64,000 nt of DNA, from positions 1 through 64,000 of the forward strand of contig JAKFWO010000034.1 in the NCBI GenBank assembly GCA_021731815.1, in the 5' to 3' direction. The notes under the pieces were generated by a model. The model saw nothing but the letters and a program-made list of their open reading frames with translations. It was not told where the DNA came from and ran no database searches. Both the position numbers and the translations under genes were made by a program. The DNA comes from Hyphomonadaceae bacterium. GTDB lineage: Bacteria > Pseudomonadota > Alphaproteobacteria > Caulobacterales > Aquidulcibacteraceae. Positions 9,606 through 17,003 of the stretch are shown here, one piece after another (position 1 is the first letter of the stretch; every line of letters starts with the position of its first letter).

Positions 9606-9924
9606 GGTGAAAGGGTTTGGACAATACCTTGGCGCTGCGCGGCGCGGGACTGCCCGAGGCCAGCGCCACCGCCGCAAATCCGGTGATGAACATGATCTTG
9701 ACGGCGGGGTCGAGCTCGGCAGCGCGGCGGGCAAGCTCGATGCCATCGGTTCCGGGCATGACGATATCGGTGAGCACGAGGTCATAGGGCATACGCTGGA
9801 GCGCCTCGACCGCCTCATCGCCATCGCCGAAAGCATCGACCACATGGCCCGCCCGTTTCAGGGCATTGGTGAGAAACATCCGCAGACTCGGATCGTCCTC
9901 GGCAAGAAGAATGCGCACTTTCAT
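9562..9924 (-). CDS. cpdR: Single-domain response regulator CpdR
   Basis: A 120-residue receiver with no output domain. The acidic pocket is E9-D10-D11 (LLAEDDPS), the phospho-acceptor is D53 in LTDIVMPGTDG, and the conserved lysine lies in VLSKPFHLKDL. FITGFAAVAL and LSKPFHLKDLV are close to Caulobacter CpdR. Unphosphorylated CpdR directs ClpXP to degrade CtrA and other targets; CckA through ChpT phosphorylates it. cckA lies 50 kb away in this window. The start is set at ATG 9924 because the frame upstream adds 14 residues foreign to the receiver fold. The 3' end overlaps mutY by 44 bases. Confidence 0.88.
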   Translation of the reverse strand: MKVRILLAEDDPSLRMFLTNALKRAGHVVDAFGDGDEAVEALQRMPYDLVLTDIVMPGTDGIELARRAAELDPAVKIMFITGFAAVALASGSPAPRSAKVLSKPFHLKDLVAEVERVLAA

Positions 9925-10038
9925 GAGGATGCTCCGCCAGGTGCCGGTGCCGTCGAATGGCCGCACCGAATCCGTATCATATCCCTTATGGCCGCCAAAA
10001 GGGTGAGGAAAGACCTAACATGAAGAATAAATTCCTGC

Positions 10039-10686
10039 TCATCCGCGCCCGCGATAGGAAGGAACTCCCTGATCGGGTAACCACAGGCCGGGCGGCGGGG
10101 GGGCGGTCTGCCAGAACACATCGATGGGAATTCCCCCGCGTGGATACCAATAGCCACCGATCCGCAGCCAGGAGGGGTCGATCGCGGCGATGATCGCCTT
10201 GCCAATGTCAAGCGTGCATTCCTCGTGGAATGCGCCGTGATTACGAAAACTGCCGAGATAGAGCTTGAGGCTCTTGGATTCGACGATCCAGTCCCCGGGA
10301 ACATAATCTATCACGAGATGGGCGAAATCGGGCTGGGCGGTGACCGGACAGAGCGAAGTGAATTCCGGCGCGACGAAACGCACGAGATACAGCGCATCCC
10401 TGTGGGGATTGGGGACATGTTCAAGCAACGCATCCTGCGGACGTTCGGGGGCCCGCACGGCCCGGCCCAATTGCCCGAGGCCTGCGGGAGCCGCCGGCGA
10501 GGGCTGGGCAGGTTCCGGCGCGGCGATTTCAGGAACGGCTGGTTCCGGAACGGCTGGTTCCGGAACGGCTGGTTCCGGGAAAACCGCTGCCAAAATGACC
10601 CTTTCCTGAAACACCGGATCCAGCGCGGGCAGCCCGGTTTTCGGCGGCACCTCGGGCAATAACAGATCGGGTGGCATTGCCGCCAT
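10039..10686 (-). CDS. queF: NADPH-dependent 7-cyano-7-deazaguanine reductase QueF with repeat linker
   Basis: Reduces preQ0 to preQ1 in queuosine biosynthesis. The catalytic Cys is C113 in [13 protein letters not shown] with D120 nearby, and the QueF signature ESKSLK is at 136-141, followed by [10 protein letters not shown]. The core (about 72-215) has the size of the short, YkvM-type QueF. The first 70 residues are an unusual Pro/Ala/Glu-rich leader containing EPAVP repeated three times (37-52), encoded by the 15-bp array at 10532-10576. The start at 10686 is firm because AAGGAG lies 8 bases upstream, so this leader should be translated. The frame is open through the array. Confidence 0.92.
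   Translation of the reverse strand: MAAMPPDLLLPEVPPKTGLPALDPVFQERVILAAVFPEPAVPEPAVPEPAVPEIAAPEPAQPSPAAPAGLGQLGRAVRAPERPQDALLEHVPNPHRDALYLVRFVAPEFTSLCPVTAQPDFAHLVIDYVPGDWIVESKSLKLYLGSFRNHGAFHEECTLDIGKAIIAAIDPSWLRIGGYWYPRGGIPIDVFWQTAPPPPGLWLPDQGVPSYRGRG
10532..10576. repeat. 15-bp tandem array (3 units) inside queF
   Basis: Three identical copies of ggaacggctggttcc. The unit itself is nearly palindromic (GGAAC...GTTCC). On the minus strand it encodes the pentapeptide repeat of the QueF leader. The unit length keeps the frame. Confidence 0.95.
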
Positions 10687-10700
10687 TCCTGAACTCCTTC

Positions 10701-10770
10701 CTGATCCTGAACGCCTTGCTGATAATGGGTGTCTTGCTGATCCTGTACGCCTTGCTGATAATGGGTGACC
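10701..10770. repeat. 36-bp direct repeat (2 units) upstream of queF
   Basis: Two copies, the second slightly shortened, starting ctgatcctgaacgcc (10701) and ctgatcctgtacgcc (10737), each continuing with ttgctgataatgggtg. They fill the region just upstream of the queF Shine-Dalgarno. Read on the plus strand they encode a hydrophobic peptide repeat. Confidence 0.9.
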
Positions 10771-10892
10771 GATTCCATGTCACGCCCGCACGCAGCAGGA
10801 AGATGGCGGAAACGCCGCGAATGGGACACAGATCGCCGCAGATCGCCGCCTGAAATATCGCACCCTGAAATTCCGTTCCCGGACCAGCACGC

Positions 10893-11705
10893 ATGATTCC
10901 ATCGCCTCCCGCGCCGCCGCCTTTCGTCACCGCCGGCAATCTCCTTCGGCTCGCGCCCCGCATCCGGCATGGCTTTTTCGGCCGGGCCGGCGGGGTGAGC
11001 ACCGGAATCTGGTCCAGCCTGAACACCGGACCTGGTTCGAAGGATTGGTCCGAACATGTGGCGGAAAATCGCAGGCGGATCGCAATGGCGCTGGGTGCGC
11101 CGCCGGAACATCTTTTGTCGCTCCACCAGGTCCACTCTGCGCGCGCCGTGATCGTCACCGAACCCTTTGTGGTGATGGCCGGGCAAGCGCCCGCAGCCCG
11201 GCCCGAGGCGGATGGGATGGTGACACGGGTTCCGGGCCTCGTCATGACGGCGCTCGCGGCCGATTGCGCGCCCATCCTGCTCGCCGATGCGGCGGCGGGC
11301 GTTGTGGCAGCGCTCCATGCCGGCTGGCGCGGGGCACTTTCGGGCATCATCGCGGCGACCATCGCCGAAATGATCGCGGCCGGGGCCGGTCCCGCGCGCA
11401 TTTCCGCGGCCATCGGCCCCTGTATCGGGCCCGACAGCTATGAAGTCGGCCCGGAATTTCTGGCAACCTTCACCGGTGCCGATCCCGGCTTTGCGGGTTT
11501 TTTCAACCTCGAACGCCCGCGCCCGCATTTCGACCTCAAGGGCTTTTGCGCTGCGATGCTGGCGCGCGCGGGGGTCATGGATGTGGAGATCCTGCCCGCC
11601 GATACCTGTGCGCTCGAGGCGGATTATTTCTCCAACCGCCGCGCCTTCAAACACAGCGAGCCCGATTACGGACGCAATCTGTCGGCCATCCTGCTGACTT
11701 CATAA
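10893..11705 (+). CDS. pgeF: Peptidoglycan editing factor / laccase-domain protein
   Basis: A 270-residue YfiH/DUF152 protein. The metal-type triad of the family is H81 (HQVHS), C125 (AADCAPILL) and H142 (LHAGWRG), and the N-terminal HGFFGRAGGVSTG block is typical. E. coli YfiH (PgeF) removes wrongly incorporated amino acids from muropeptide precursors. Members were earlier called polyphenol oxidases or purine nucleoside-acting enzymes, so the substrate is not certain. Single gene, convergent with the CpxP-like gene and 5 bases from its stop. Confidence 0.9.
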   Translation: MIPSPPAPPPFVTAGNLLRLAPRIRHGFFGRAGGVSTGIWSSLNTGPGSKDWSEHVAENRRRIAMALGAPPEHLLSLHQVHSARAVIVTEPFVVMAGQAPAARPEADGMVTRVPGLVMTALAADCAPILLADAAAGVVAALHAGWRGALSGIIAATIAEMIAAGAGPARISAAIGPCIGPDSYEVGPEFLATFTGADPGFAGFFNLERPRPHFDLKGFCAAMLARAGVMDVEILPADTCALEADYFSNRRAFKHSEPDYGRNLSAILLTS

Positions 11706-11710
11706 ATGGA

Positions 11711-12412
11711 TCATTCGGGCGCAGGCCGGCTTTCGGGCAGGGTTTCGGTCCCCGAACCGGATCCAGGCGGCGAAGGAGCCGCGCCTTCGCCCCGGAATTC
11801 GCGCAGACGCCGCAGGAGCGAGCCATCGCCGGGCACGGACGGTCTTCCGTTGCCCGCATTGGCCCTGCCCGCTTTTGCGAGCGCGGCGGCACGTTCTTCA
11901 GCGCTCATGGTCGCCGCGATGTCGACCAGAAAAAGGTGGCTGAGGGCCAGCACCTCATCCTGCTTCGCGCGCCAGGCCGTGAGCGCGGCTTCGGCGGCGG
12001 CCGGATCGAAGGGATCGGCCCTGAGTGCCCCGATTGCCGCCATTCGCGCCGCACGGGCCTCATCGCCAAGCGCGCCATGGGTTGCGAGCGTGTCACGAAA
12101 TCCGGCGACCAAAGGCGCGCGCCGCTCGGGCGGCAAGGCGGCCAGCAACGCACGGGGCGAGAGCACGCCCGCGGGCAGTCTCGCCCGCTCCGATCCAGGC
12201 AGCGCGGCGATGTCAGGCCCTGCCCGTCGGTTCTTTTCCGCCCGCCCGCCGGATCCTGCTCCATCCGAATTCACCCCGGCGAGGACAAGGCCCAGCGCAA
12301 GGCCGGCGACCAGCAGATTGACCGCAAGCGAAGCCACCAGCGCCATCTTCAGGCGGTTTCCGCCCCCGGTCGAGCCGCGAGGTGGCATTGAAGGCGGTTC
12401 GGAAAGGCTCAC
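11711..12412 (-). CDS. Membrane-anchored periplasmic heavy-metal sensor (CpxP/Spy-like)
   Basis: A 233-residue protein with a cytoplasmic N-terminal tail, one membrane helix (about 21-45, MALVASLAVNLLVAGLALGL) and a helical periplasmic part. Segments such as LPPERRAPLVAGFRDTL and MSAEERAAALAKAG are of the LTPEQR type found in the Spy/CpxP/ZraP-like heavy-metal-resistance family. It starts at GTG 12412, overlapping the upstream gene's TGA as GTGA, which implies translational coupling. It is the last gene of the ECF sigma operon and probably acts as an envelope-stress chaperone or metal sensor. Confidence 0.75.
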   Translation of the reverse strand: MSLSEPPSMPPRGSTGGGNRLKMALVASLAVNLLVAGLALGLVLAGVNSDGAGSGGRAEKNRRAGPDIAALPGSERARLPAGVLSPRALLAALPPERRAPLVAGFRDTLATHGALGDEARAARMAAIGALRADPFDPAAAEAALTAWRAKQDEVLALSHLFLVDIAATMSAEERAAALAKAGRANAGNGRPSVPGDGSLLRRLREFRGEGAAPSPPGSGSGTETLPESRPAPE

Positions 12413-12981
12413 GTTTCATCCTCCGTCGCCAGGCCGCGCGATGCGGTGCCAATCAGTTCGCCGCCGCCATCCCATTCCTCGGCGAGCGCGAAGAATTCCG
12501 CCATCTGGTCGGATCCTGATTCCGGAGCGAGCCCGCCGGCCAGCGACCACCCACCCGCCATTCCGAGCGCCAGCAGGGCCAATGCCGCGGCCAGGCTTTG
12601 CCACATTTGGGTCCACGCCCCCGGCCAGATGCCGAACCCCGTTCTTCCGTCCCGGCGGGGCTGCAACGACCTGCGAAGACCTTCGCGACCAATTCCGGTT
12701 CCGGCCGGGAGGGCGGCGAGCAATGAGGCCGCAAGCGCTGCTTCCCGCTCGGGCGAGAGAAAATCATCCGGCGCGTCGTCTTCGGCAAGCACGCGATCCA
12801 TTTCCGCCGCCGCGGCCAAGAGTGCCTCGATGTCGGGATCAGTCCCCGCCGCCCGGAGCTTTTCGAGCAGCGCACGGGCCGCCCCGCGCTCGCGCGACGG
12901 CCAATGGAAGGGCTCGGCTCCATAGGTCTCGATCAATGCGATCAGGCGGTCGCGGGACAAGATCAGCGGATCATTCGGCAT
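12409..12981 (-). CDS. Probable anti-sigma factor, single-pass membrane protein
   Basis: A 190-residue protein from ATG 12981, whose coding region overlaps the end of the ECF sigma gene by 11 bases. It has a soluble N-terminal half (about 1-115, acidic, helical), one membrane helix near 133-153 (LAAALALLALGMAGG) and a short acidic C-terminal tail. Position directly after an ECF sigma gene and this topology suggest an anti-sigma factor. It has no cysteine at all, so it cannot be a classical zinc-binding ZAS anti-sigma. I recognise no family with certainty. It is coupled to the CpxP-like gene by a 4-base overlap. Confidence 0.6.
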   Translation of the reverse strand: MPNDPLILSRDRLIALIETYGAEPFHWPSRERGAARALLEKLRAAGTDPDIEALLAAAAEMDRVLAEDDAPDDFLSPEREAALAASLLAALPAGTGIGREGLRRSLQPRRDGRTGFGIWPGAWTQMWQSLAAALALLALGMAGGWSLAGGLAPESGSDQMAEFFALAEEWDGGGELIGTASRGLATEDET

Positions 12982-13600
12982 GATGCGGCTCCTCACCATA
13001 AAGATCGCGACCGAGATCGGCGAGCGTCCCACGCAAACCACGCCGCGCCCTTGCCAGAAGTGATTCCAGCGCATCCACACTGACCGACATCACAGCGGCC
13101 GCATCATTATTCGACATTTCCTGATAATGGCACAGGATCAAGGCCTCGCGCTGGCGCTCGGGCAATTGCGCCACCGCCTCGGCCACGCGATCGCGCCGCT
13201 GACGGGCGAGCAATTGTCCCGCCGGACCTTCCGCCGGATCCACGCGCTCGGGCGGGGCTTCATCAGACCAGCGTTTGCGCCGGCGCAAGCGGTCGAGACA
13301 GAGATTGCCCGCCACACGATAGAGCCAGGTCTCAAATTTCGCCTCTCCCGACCGCCAGTTCGGCGCGTTCTGCCAGGCCCGCAGAAATGTCTCCTGGGCC
13401 ACATCCTCGGCCTCGGCCCCGTCGCGTAGCATCCGGAAGGCATAAAGGGTGATGCGGCGCAGATGACGCCCGACCAGCAGCGATGCCGCCTGGTGATCGC
13501 CTTTGCCGGCGCGGAGGACCAGCGCGAGATCCGGGTCGGCACGGCCCGCATTCCCGTCTGTTCCGGTGTGACCGCCCGCATCTTCACTCGTCCGGGGCAT
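12971..13600 (-). CDS. ECF-family RNA polymerase sigma factor
   Basis: Extracytoplasmic-function sigma factor of about 209 residues. Region 2 is seen in LYAFRMLRDGAEAEDVAQETFLRAWQN and region 4 in LPERQREALILCHYQEMSNNDAAAVMSVSVDALESLLARAR, with a charged linker between them. The start is uncertain: adjacent ATGs at 13603 and 13600 were chosen because they open just before the sigma fold, but the frame stays open through a 9-bp array upstream and an ATG at 13645 is possible. It is followed by a probable anti-sigma gene and a CpxP-like gene, and preceded by an EF-hand protein gene. The group looks like one envelope-stress regulon. Confidence 0.88.
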   Translation of the reverse strand: MPRTSEDAGGHTGTDGNAGRADPDLALVLRAGKGDHQAASLLVGRHLRRITLYAFRMLRDGAEAEDVAQETFLRAWQNAPNWRSGEAKFETWLYRVAGNLCLDRLRRRKRWSDEAPPERVDPAEGPAGQLLARQRRDRVAEAVAQLPERQREALILCHYQEMSNNDAAAVMSVSVDALESLLARARRGLRGTLADLGRDLYGEEPHHAE

Positions 13601-13652
13601 CATTGCCGATCCCGTGCTGAACAGGGTTCCGCGCGCGCCCGGCATTCCGATC

Positions 13653-13688
13653 AAGGCCGGGAAGGCCGGGAAGGCCGGGAAGGCCGGA
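13653..13688. repeat. 9-bp tandem array (4 units) at the 5' side of the sigma gene
   Basis: Three units of aaggccggg and a fourth ending in a (13680-13688). On the minus strand the frame of the sigma gene runs through it as Phe-Pro-Ala repeats, so it is either translated leader or untranslated leader, depending on the true start. Confidence 0.9.
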
Positions 13689-13850
13689 TGACAGGGATGG
13701 CGTGATGCGATGGGCATCGTCAAGTCCGAAAAAGGGAACAGAAAAGAAGCAGAATTGGAACAATCGGTAACAGTACAGCCGGAAAGGGGGACGTCACGCC
13801 GGCCATTTTTGCAGCGCGGCGTGACGTCGGCTTTCATGACGGCGACCCTG

Positions 13851-14315
13851 TTACGGCTGGTTCGCTCCCTTGCGGAGCTTTCCCGCGCGGCCGCGGACGG
13901 CAGCGATCTCTTCCTTGCTGAGATTGCCGTCCTTGTTGGTGTCGGCAAAATCAAAGCCGGGGGTTGGTGCCCCGAGAAATTCGGCCTTGCTGACCTTGCC
14001 ATCACCATTGGAATCGAAACGGGCTGCCGCTCCGCCCGCCAATTCCCGGCCGCGGCTTCTTCCGGCAGCGGCCGGGGGGACGGCCGCTGCCCGTTCGGCC
14101 TCCGAAACAAAGCCGTCCTTGTCTGTATCCACGCGCGCATATTGCGCCTCGCGCGAGGCGGTGAGCTCGGCCTTTGACAGGGCACCGTCCTTGTTCGCAT
14201 CGGCTTCCTTCAGCAATTCACCGAGCCGCGCCCCGGGACCACCGGGGCCGCCTTGTGCAAAGGCCGGCGCAGCAAGGATCAGAGCCGATGCTGCAAGGAA
14301 AAGAGTGGTTTTCAT
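13851..14315 (-). CDS. Secreted four-EF-hand calcium-binding protein
   Basis: A 154-residue exported protein from ATG 14315 (GGAG 11 bases upstream). The signal peptide MKTTLFLAASALILAAPAFA ends in an AxA cleavage site. Four EF-hand loops follow: DANKDGALSKAE, DTDKDGFVSEAE, DSNGDGKVSKAE and DTNKDGNLSKEE, all with acidic residues at positions 1, 3, 5 and 12, so all four should bind calcium. It lies in the same direction as, and 250 bases upstream of, the ECF sigma gene. A role in sensing or buffering periplasmic calcium for that system is an inference from position. Confidence 0.88.
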   Translation of the reverse strand: MKTTLFLAASALILAAPAFAQGGPGGPGARLGELLKEADANKDGALSKAELTASREAQYARVDTDKDGFVSEAERAAAVPPAAAGRSRGRELAGGAAARFDSNGDGKVSKAEFLGAPTPGFDFADTNKDGNLSKEEIAAVRGRAGKLRKGANQP

Positions 14316-14667
14316 CGTAAATACTCCAGTGACCAAGGATGATATCGGATAATCCGGTTTCTGTGTCCCGGCTTATGCCGGGTTTCCGGCCAGCTTCTCT
14401 GCGAATGTTTCCGCCAGTGCCAGGTGGCCAGTGCTTTCACCTTTACACCAACGCAGCATCAGCCGATATCCGTCGCAAAGCGCAGCGCGCCTGTGCAGGG
14501 TCTGAGCATCCGCGAGGCACCGCGAGGCCAGCTGCGCCCTGCGGCATCACGGGCTTGCGCAATCAATGCTTTATCGAGTATCGCTAAGCTGCACCCACCA
14601 TCGCGAAATCAGTTCGGGTAAACGAAGCGATGATCCGGCTTCCGCAGGTGCAGGACAAGGACATATC
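14316..14667. other. Divergent intergenic region (EF-hand / MacA-like)
   Basis: About 350 bases between divergent genes, so it should carry both promoters; I could not pick out convincing -35/-10 pairs. One small hairpin is visible at 14367-14382 (cccggc, loop ttat, gccggg) followed by ttt. No open frame in it looks like a gene. Confidence 0.5.
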
Positions 14668-16311
14668 ATGACAGGGTTTTCAGGGTCTGCACGCGCCGGA
14701 ACGGGTTCCCGAATTGCGGCACTGGCATTCGCCATGATCCTCGCCGCCTGCTCGGCAAAAGCGAACAAGAGCGATGATTCCTATCGGATGGGCACTGTGG
14801 ATCGCGGCCGCGTGGTGCGCGCGGTGAGCGCAACCGGCGGGCTCGAACCCGTCATCACGGTCGATGTGGGCGCCTCGGTTTCGGGCCCCATCGAAAGTGT
14901 TGCAGTCGATTACAATGCCAAGGTCCGGATCAACCAGGAACTCGCGCGCATCGATTCCCAGAGCTTTTCCACCCGCGTCACCCAATTGCGCGCCGATGTG
15001 GAAAGCCAGCGCGCCGCACTTTCGGTGCAGGAAGCGCAGCTTCTTCAGGCCGAGGCCGATCTCAAAAGCGCGAAGCTCGAACTCGAGCGGGTGGAAAAGC
15101 TCGCCCCTTCGGGCTTTGCCTCCGAACAGGCCGTTCTGGTTCGCGCCACCGCCCATGAGCGGGCGATTGCGTCGGTGAAACTTGCCGAAGCCAATATCAA
15201 GGCCCAGCGGGCGCGGGTGCGCCAGTCCGAGGCCCAATTGGGCACGGCGGAGGTTGATCTTGCGCGCACCGTGATCCGTTCGCCGGTCAATGGGGTCGTG
15301 GTCGATCGCCGGGTCGATCCCGGCCAGTCAGTGGCCGCGAGCCTCCAGGCCCCGATCCTGTTCCAGATCGCCGAGGACCTGTCGCGGCTTCAGGCCAATA
15401 TCTCGGTCGACGAGGCCGATATCGGCGATGTCCGGGAAGGCCAGTCGGTCCGCTTCACGGTCGATGCCTTTCCGGGCGAGGATTTCGACGGCAGGGTGGC
15501 GCAGGTGCGTCTGCTCGGCGTGCAGAACCAGGGCGTGGTCTCCTATGTCGTGGTGGTCGAGGCCGATAATCCCCGGAACAAATTGCTGCCCGGGATGACG
15601 GCCAATGCGGAAATCCGCATCGAGGAGAAGGTCGACGTGCTGCGACTGCCGGTCGCCGCGATCCGCTTCCGTCCGGGGGATCCGAAAATTGCTGCGCTTG
15701 CGGAAAATCTTGCTGCAGCTCCGGCCGCAGCAAATAATGCACCCGGAAATGCGCAGGGCCCGGCACAGGGCCAAAACGGGGCCAGAGGTCAGGGCCAGAA
15801 TCAGGGCCAGAATCAGGGTCAGGGCCAGAATCAGGGCAGAGGGCCGGGTGGCGCCGGCCTTCAGGCGTTTGCCCAGAGCCTCGATCTCACGCCCGAGCAG
15901 ACCGCCAAGCTCCAGTCGGCCTTCCAGAGCGCCTTTGCCTCAACCGCCGGCCGGCCGGGGCCCGAATCGGCCCCCGCTGAACGTCAGGCCTTTTTCCGGC
16001 GCGTCCGGGACAACGCCTTTCGCGCGCTGGAGCCGGATTTAAACCCGGCGCAATTGGCAAAGCTGAAGGAATTGCGCTCGGCCCGCGAAGGACAAAGCGA
16101 ACGCATGGCGACCATCTGGGTCATGCGCAAGGATGCGCCCGCCCCCATCCAGGTGCGGCTGGGGCTGACCGATGATTCCTTTGCCGAAATCCTCGGAGGC
16201 GAGCTCAAGGAGAAGGACGGGGTCATTATCGGTGGCGGCCCCCGACCCAAAAACCAGGGTGCGACCAGCGTCACGCCGGGCGGGGCCCAGGTCCGGATCC
16301 GGGGCGGCTGA
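14668..16311 (+). CDS. MacA-like periplasmic adaptor lipoprotein of an ABC efflux system
   Basis: A 547-residue adaptor linking the inner-membrane ABC exporter to the outer membrane. The start ATG 14668 follows AAGGA. The signal sequence ends with a lipobox (ILAAC), so it is a lipoprotein. Next come the lipoyl/barrel-sandwich half-motif, a long coiled coil (about 95-200), the second half ending IRSPVNGVVVDRRVDPGQSV, and a beta-barrel domain. An unusual insertion follows: a Gly/Gln/Asn-rich stretch from a 12-bp repeat (about 375-390), then a helical LTPEQTAKLQSAFQ segment, before the final domain (PVRLGLTDDSFAEILGG). The TGA overlaps the ATPase ATG by one base. Confidence 0.88.
   Translation: MTGFSGSARAGTGSRIAALAFAMILAACSAKANKSDDSYRMGTVDRGRVVRAVSATGGLEPVITVDVGASVSGPIESVAVDYNAKVRINQELARIDSQSFSTRVTQLRADVESQRAALSVQEAQLLQAEADLKSAKLELERVEKLAPSGFASEQAVLVRATAHERAIASVKLAEANIKAQRARVRQSEAQLGTAEVDLARTVIRSPVNGVVVDRRVDPGQSVAASLQAPILFQIAEDLSRLQANISVDEADIGDVREGQSVRFTVDAFPGEDFDGRVAQVRLLGVQNQGVVSYVVVVEADNPRNKLLPGMTANAEIRIEEKVDVLRLPVAAIRFRPGDPKIAALAENLAAAPAAANNAPGNAQGPAQGQNGARGQGQNQGQNQGQGQNQGRGPGGAGLQAFAQSLDLTPEQTAKLQSAFQSAFASTAGRPGPESAPAERQAFFRRVRDNAFRALEPDLNPAQLAKLKELRSAREGQSERMATIWVMRKDAPAPIQVRLGLTDDSFAEILGGELKEKDGVIIGGGPRPKNQGATSVTPGGAQVRIRGG
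15790..15837. repeat. 12-bp in-frame repeat inside the MacA-like gene
   Basis: Units cagggccagaat at 15790, 15802 and 15820, with a 6-base partial unit between the second and third. It encodes Gln-Gly-Gln-Asn repeats and preserves frame. Confidence 0.9.
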
Positions 16312-17003
16312 TGGCGGCGCTGATCACCGCCCGCATGCTCGCCAAGATCTATCGGATGGGCGAGGAGCGGGTCCGCGCACTCGATGGCGTGGATTTCGAC
16401 ATTGACGAAGGCGAATTCGCCGCGATCGTCGGTCCTTCGGGGTCGGGGAAATCGACGCTGATGAATTTGATCGGCGGGCTCGACCGCGCCAGCGATGGCG
16501 TGCTCACCATCGCTGGCGGCACGCTCGCCAAAATGAATGATGCGACACTTGCGGCCTTTCGGAACAAGAGAATCGGCTTCGTGTTCCAGTCCTTCAATCT
16601 TCTGCCCCGACTTTCGGCGCTGGAAAATGTCGAATTGCCAATGATCTATGCCGGTGTTCCGCCGGCCAAACGCCGCAAGCGGGCCGCCGAATTGCTGGCG
16701 CAGGTCGGGCTGGGCGAACGCGGCCGCCACCGGCCGACCCAGCTCTCGGGCGGCCAGCAACAGCGCGTGGCGATTGCGCGCGCCTTGTCCTGTTCGCCGA
16801 GCCTGTTGCTGGCCGACGAACCGACCGGTGCCCTCGATACAAAAACCGGGACGGAGATCCTCGGCCTGTTCAAGCAACTGAACCGCGATGGCGTGACGAT
16901 CGTCATCGTAACCCATGATCCGGGCGTCGCCGCCAATGCCCAAAGGGTCATCGAAATGCGCGACGGGCGGATCGTTGCCGATCGCCGAACGGAGACCCGC
17001 TGA
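16311..17003 (+). CDS. MacB-type ABC transporter ATP-binding protein
   Basis: A 230-residue nucleotide-binding protein with Walker A GPSGSGKST at 41-49, signature LSGGQQQRVA near 144 and Walker B LLLADEPTGALD near 165. It belongs to the LolD/FtsE/MacB group that powers mechanotransmission exporters. Start and stop overlap the flanking adaptor and permease genes by one base each, so the three genes form one translationally coupled operon. E. coli MacB fuses the ATPase and permease; here they are separate. Confidence 0.95.
   Translation: MAALITARMLAKIYRMGEERVRALDGVDFDIDEGEFAAIVGPSGSGKSTLMNLIGGLDRASDGVLTIAGGTLAKMNDATLAAFRNKRIGFVFQSFNLLPRLSALENVELPMIYAGVPPAKRRKRAAELLAQVGLGERGRHRPTQLSGGQQQRVAIARALSCSPSLLLADEPTGALDTKTGTEILGLFKQLNRDGVTIVIVTHDPGVAANAQRVIEMRDGRIVADRRTETR

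Noticed and set aside
10687-10892. preQ1 riboswitch upstream of queF
   Set aside because: The leader is filled by the 36-bp repeat and short spacer; no preQ1 aptamer pattern could be recognised.
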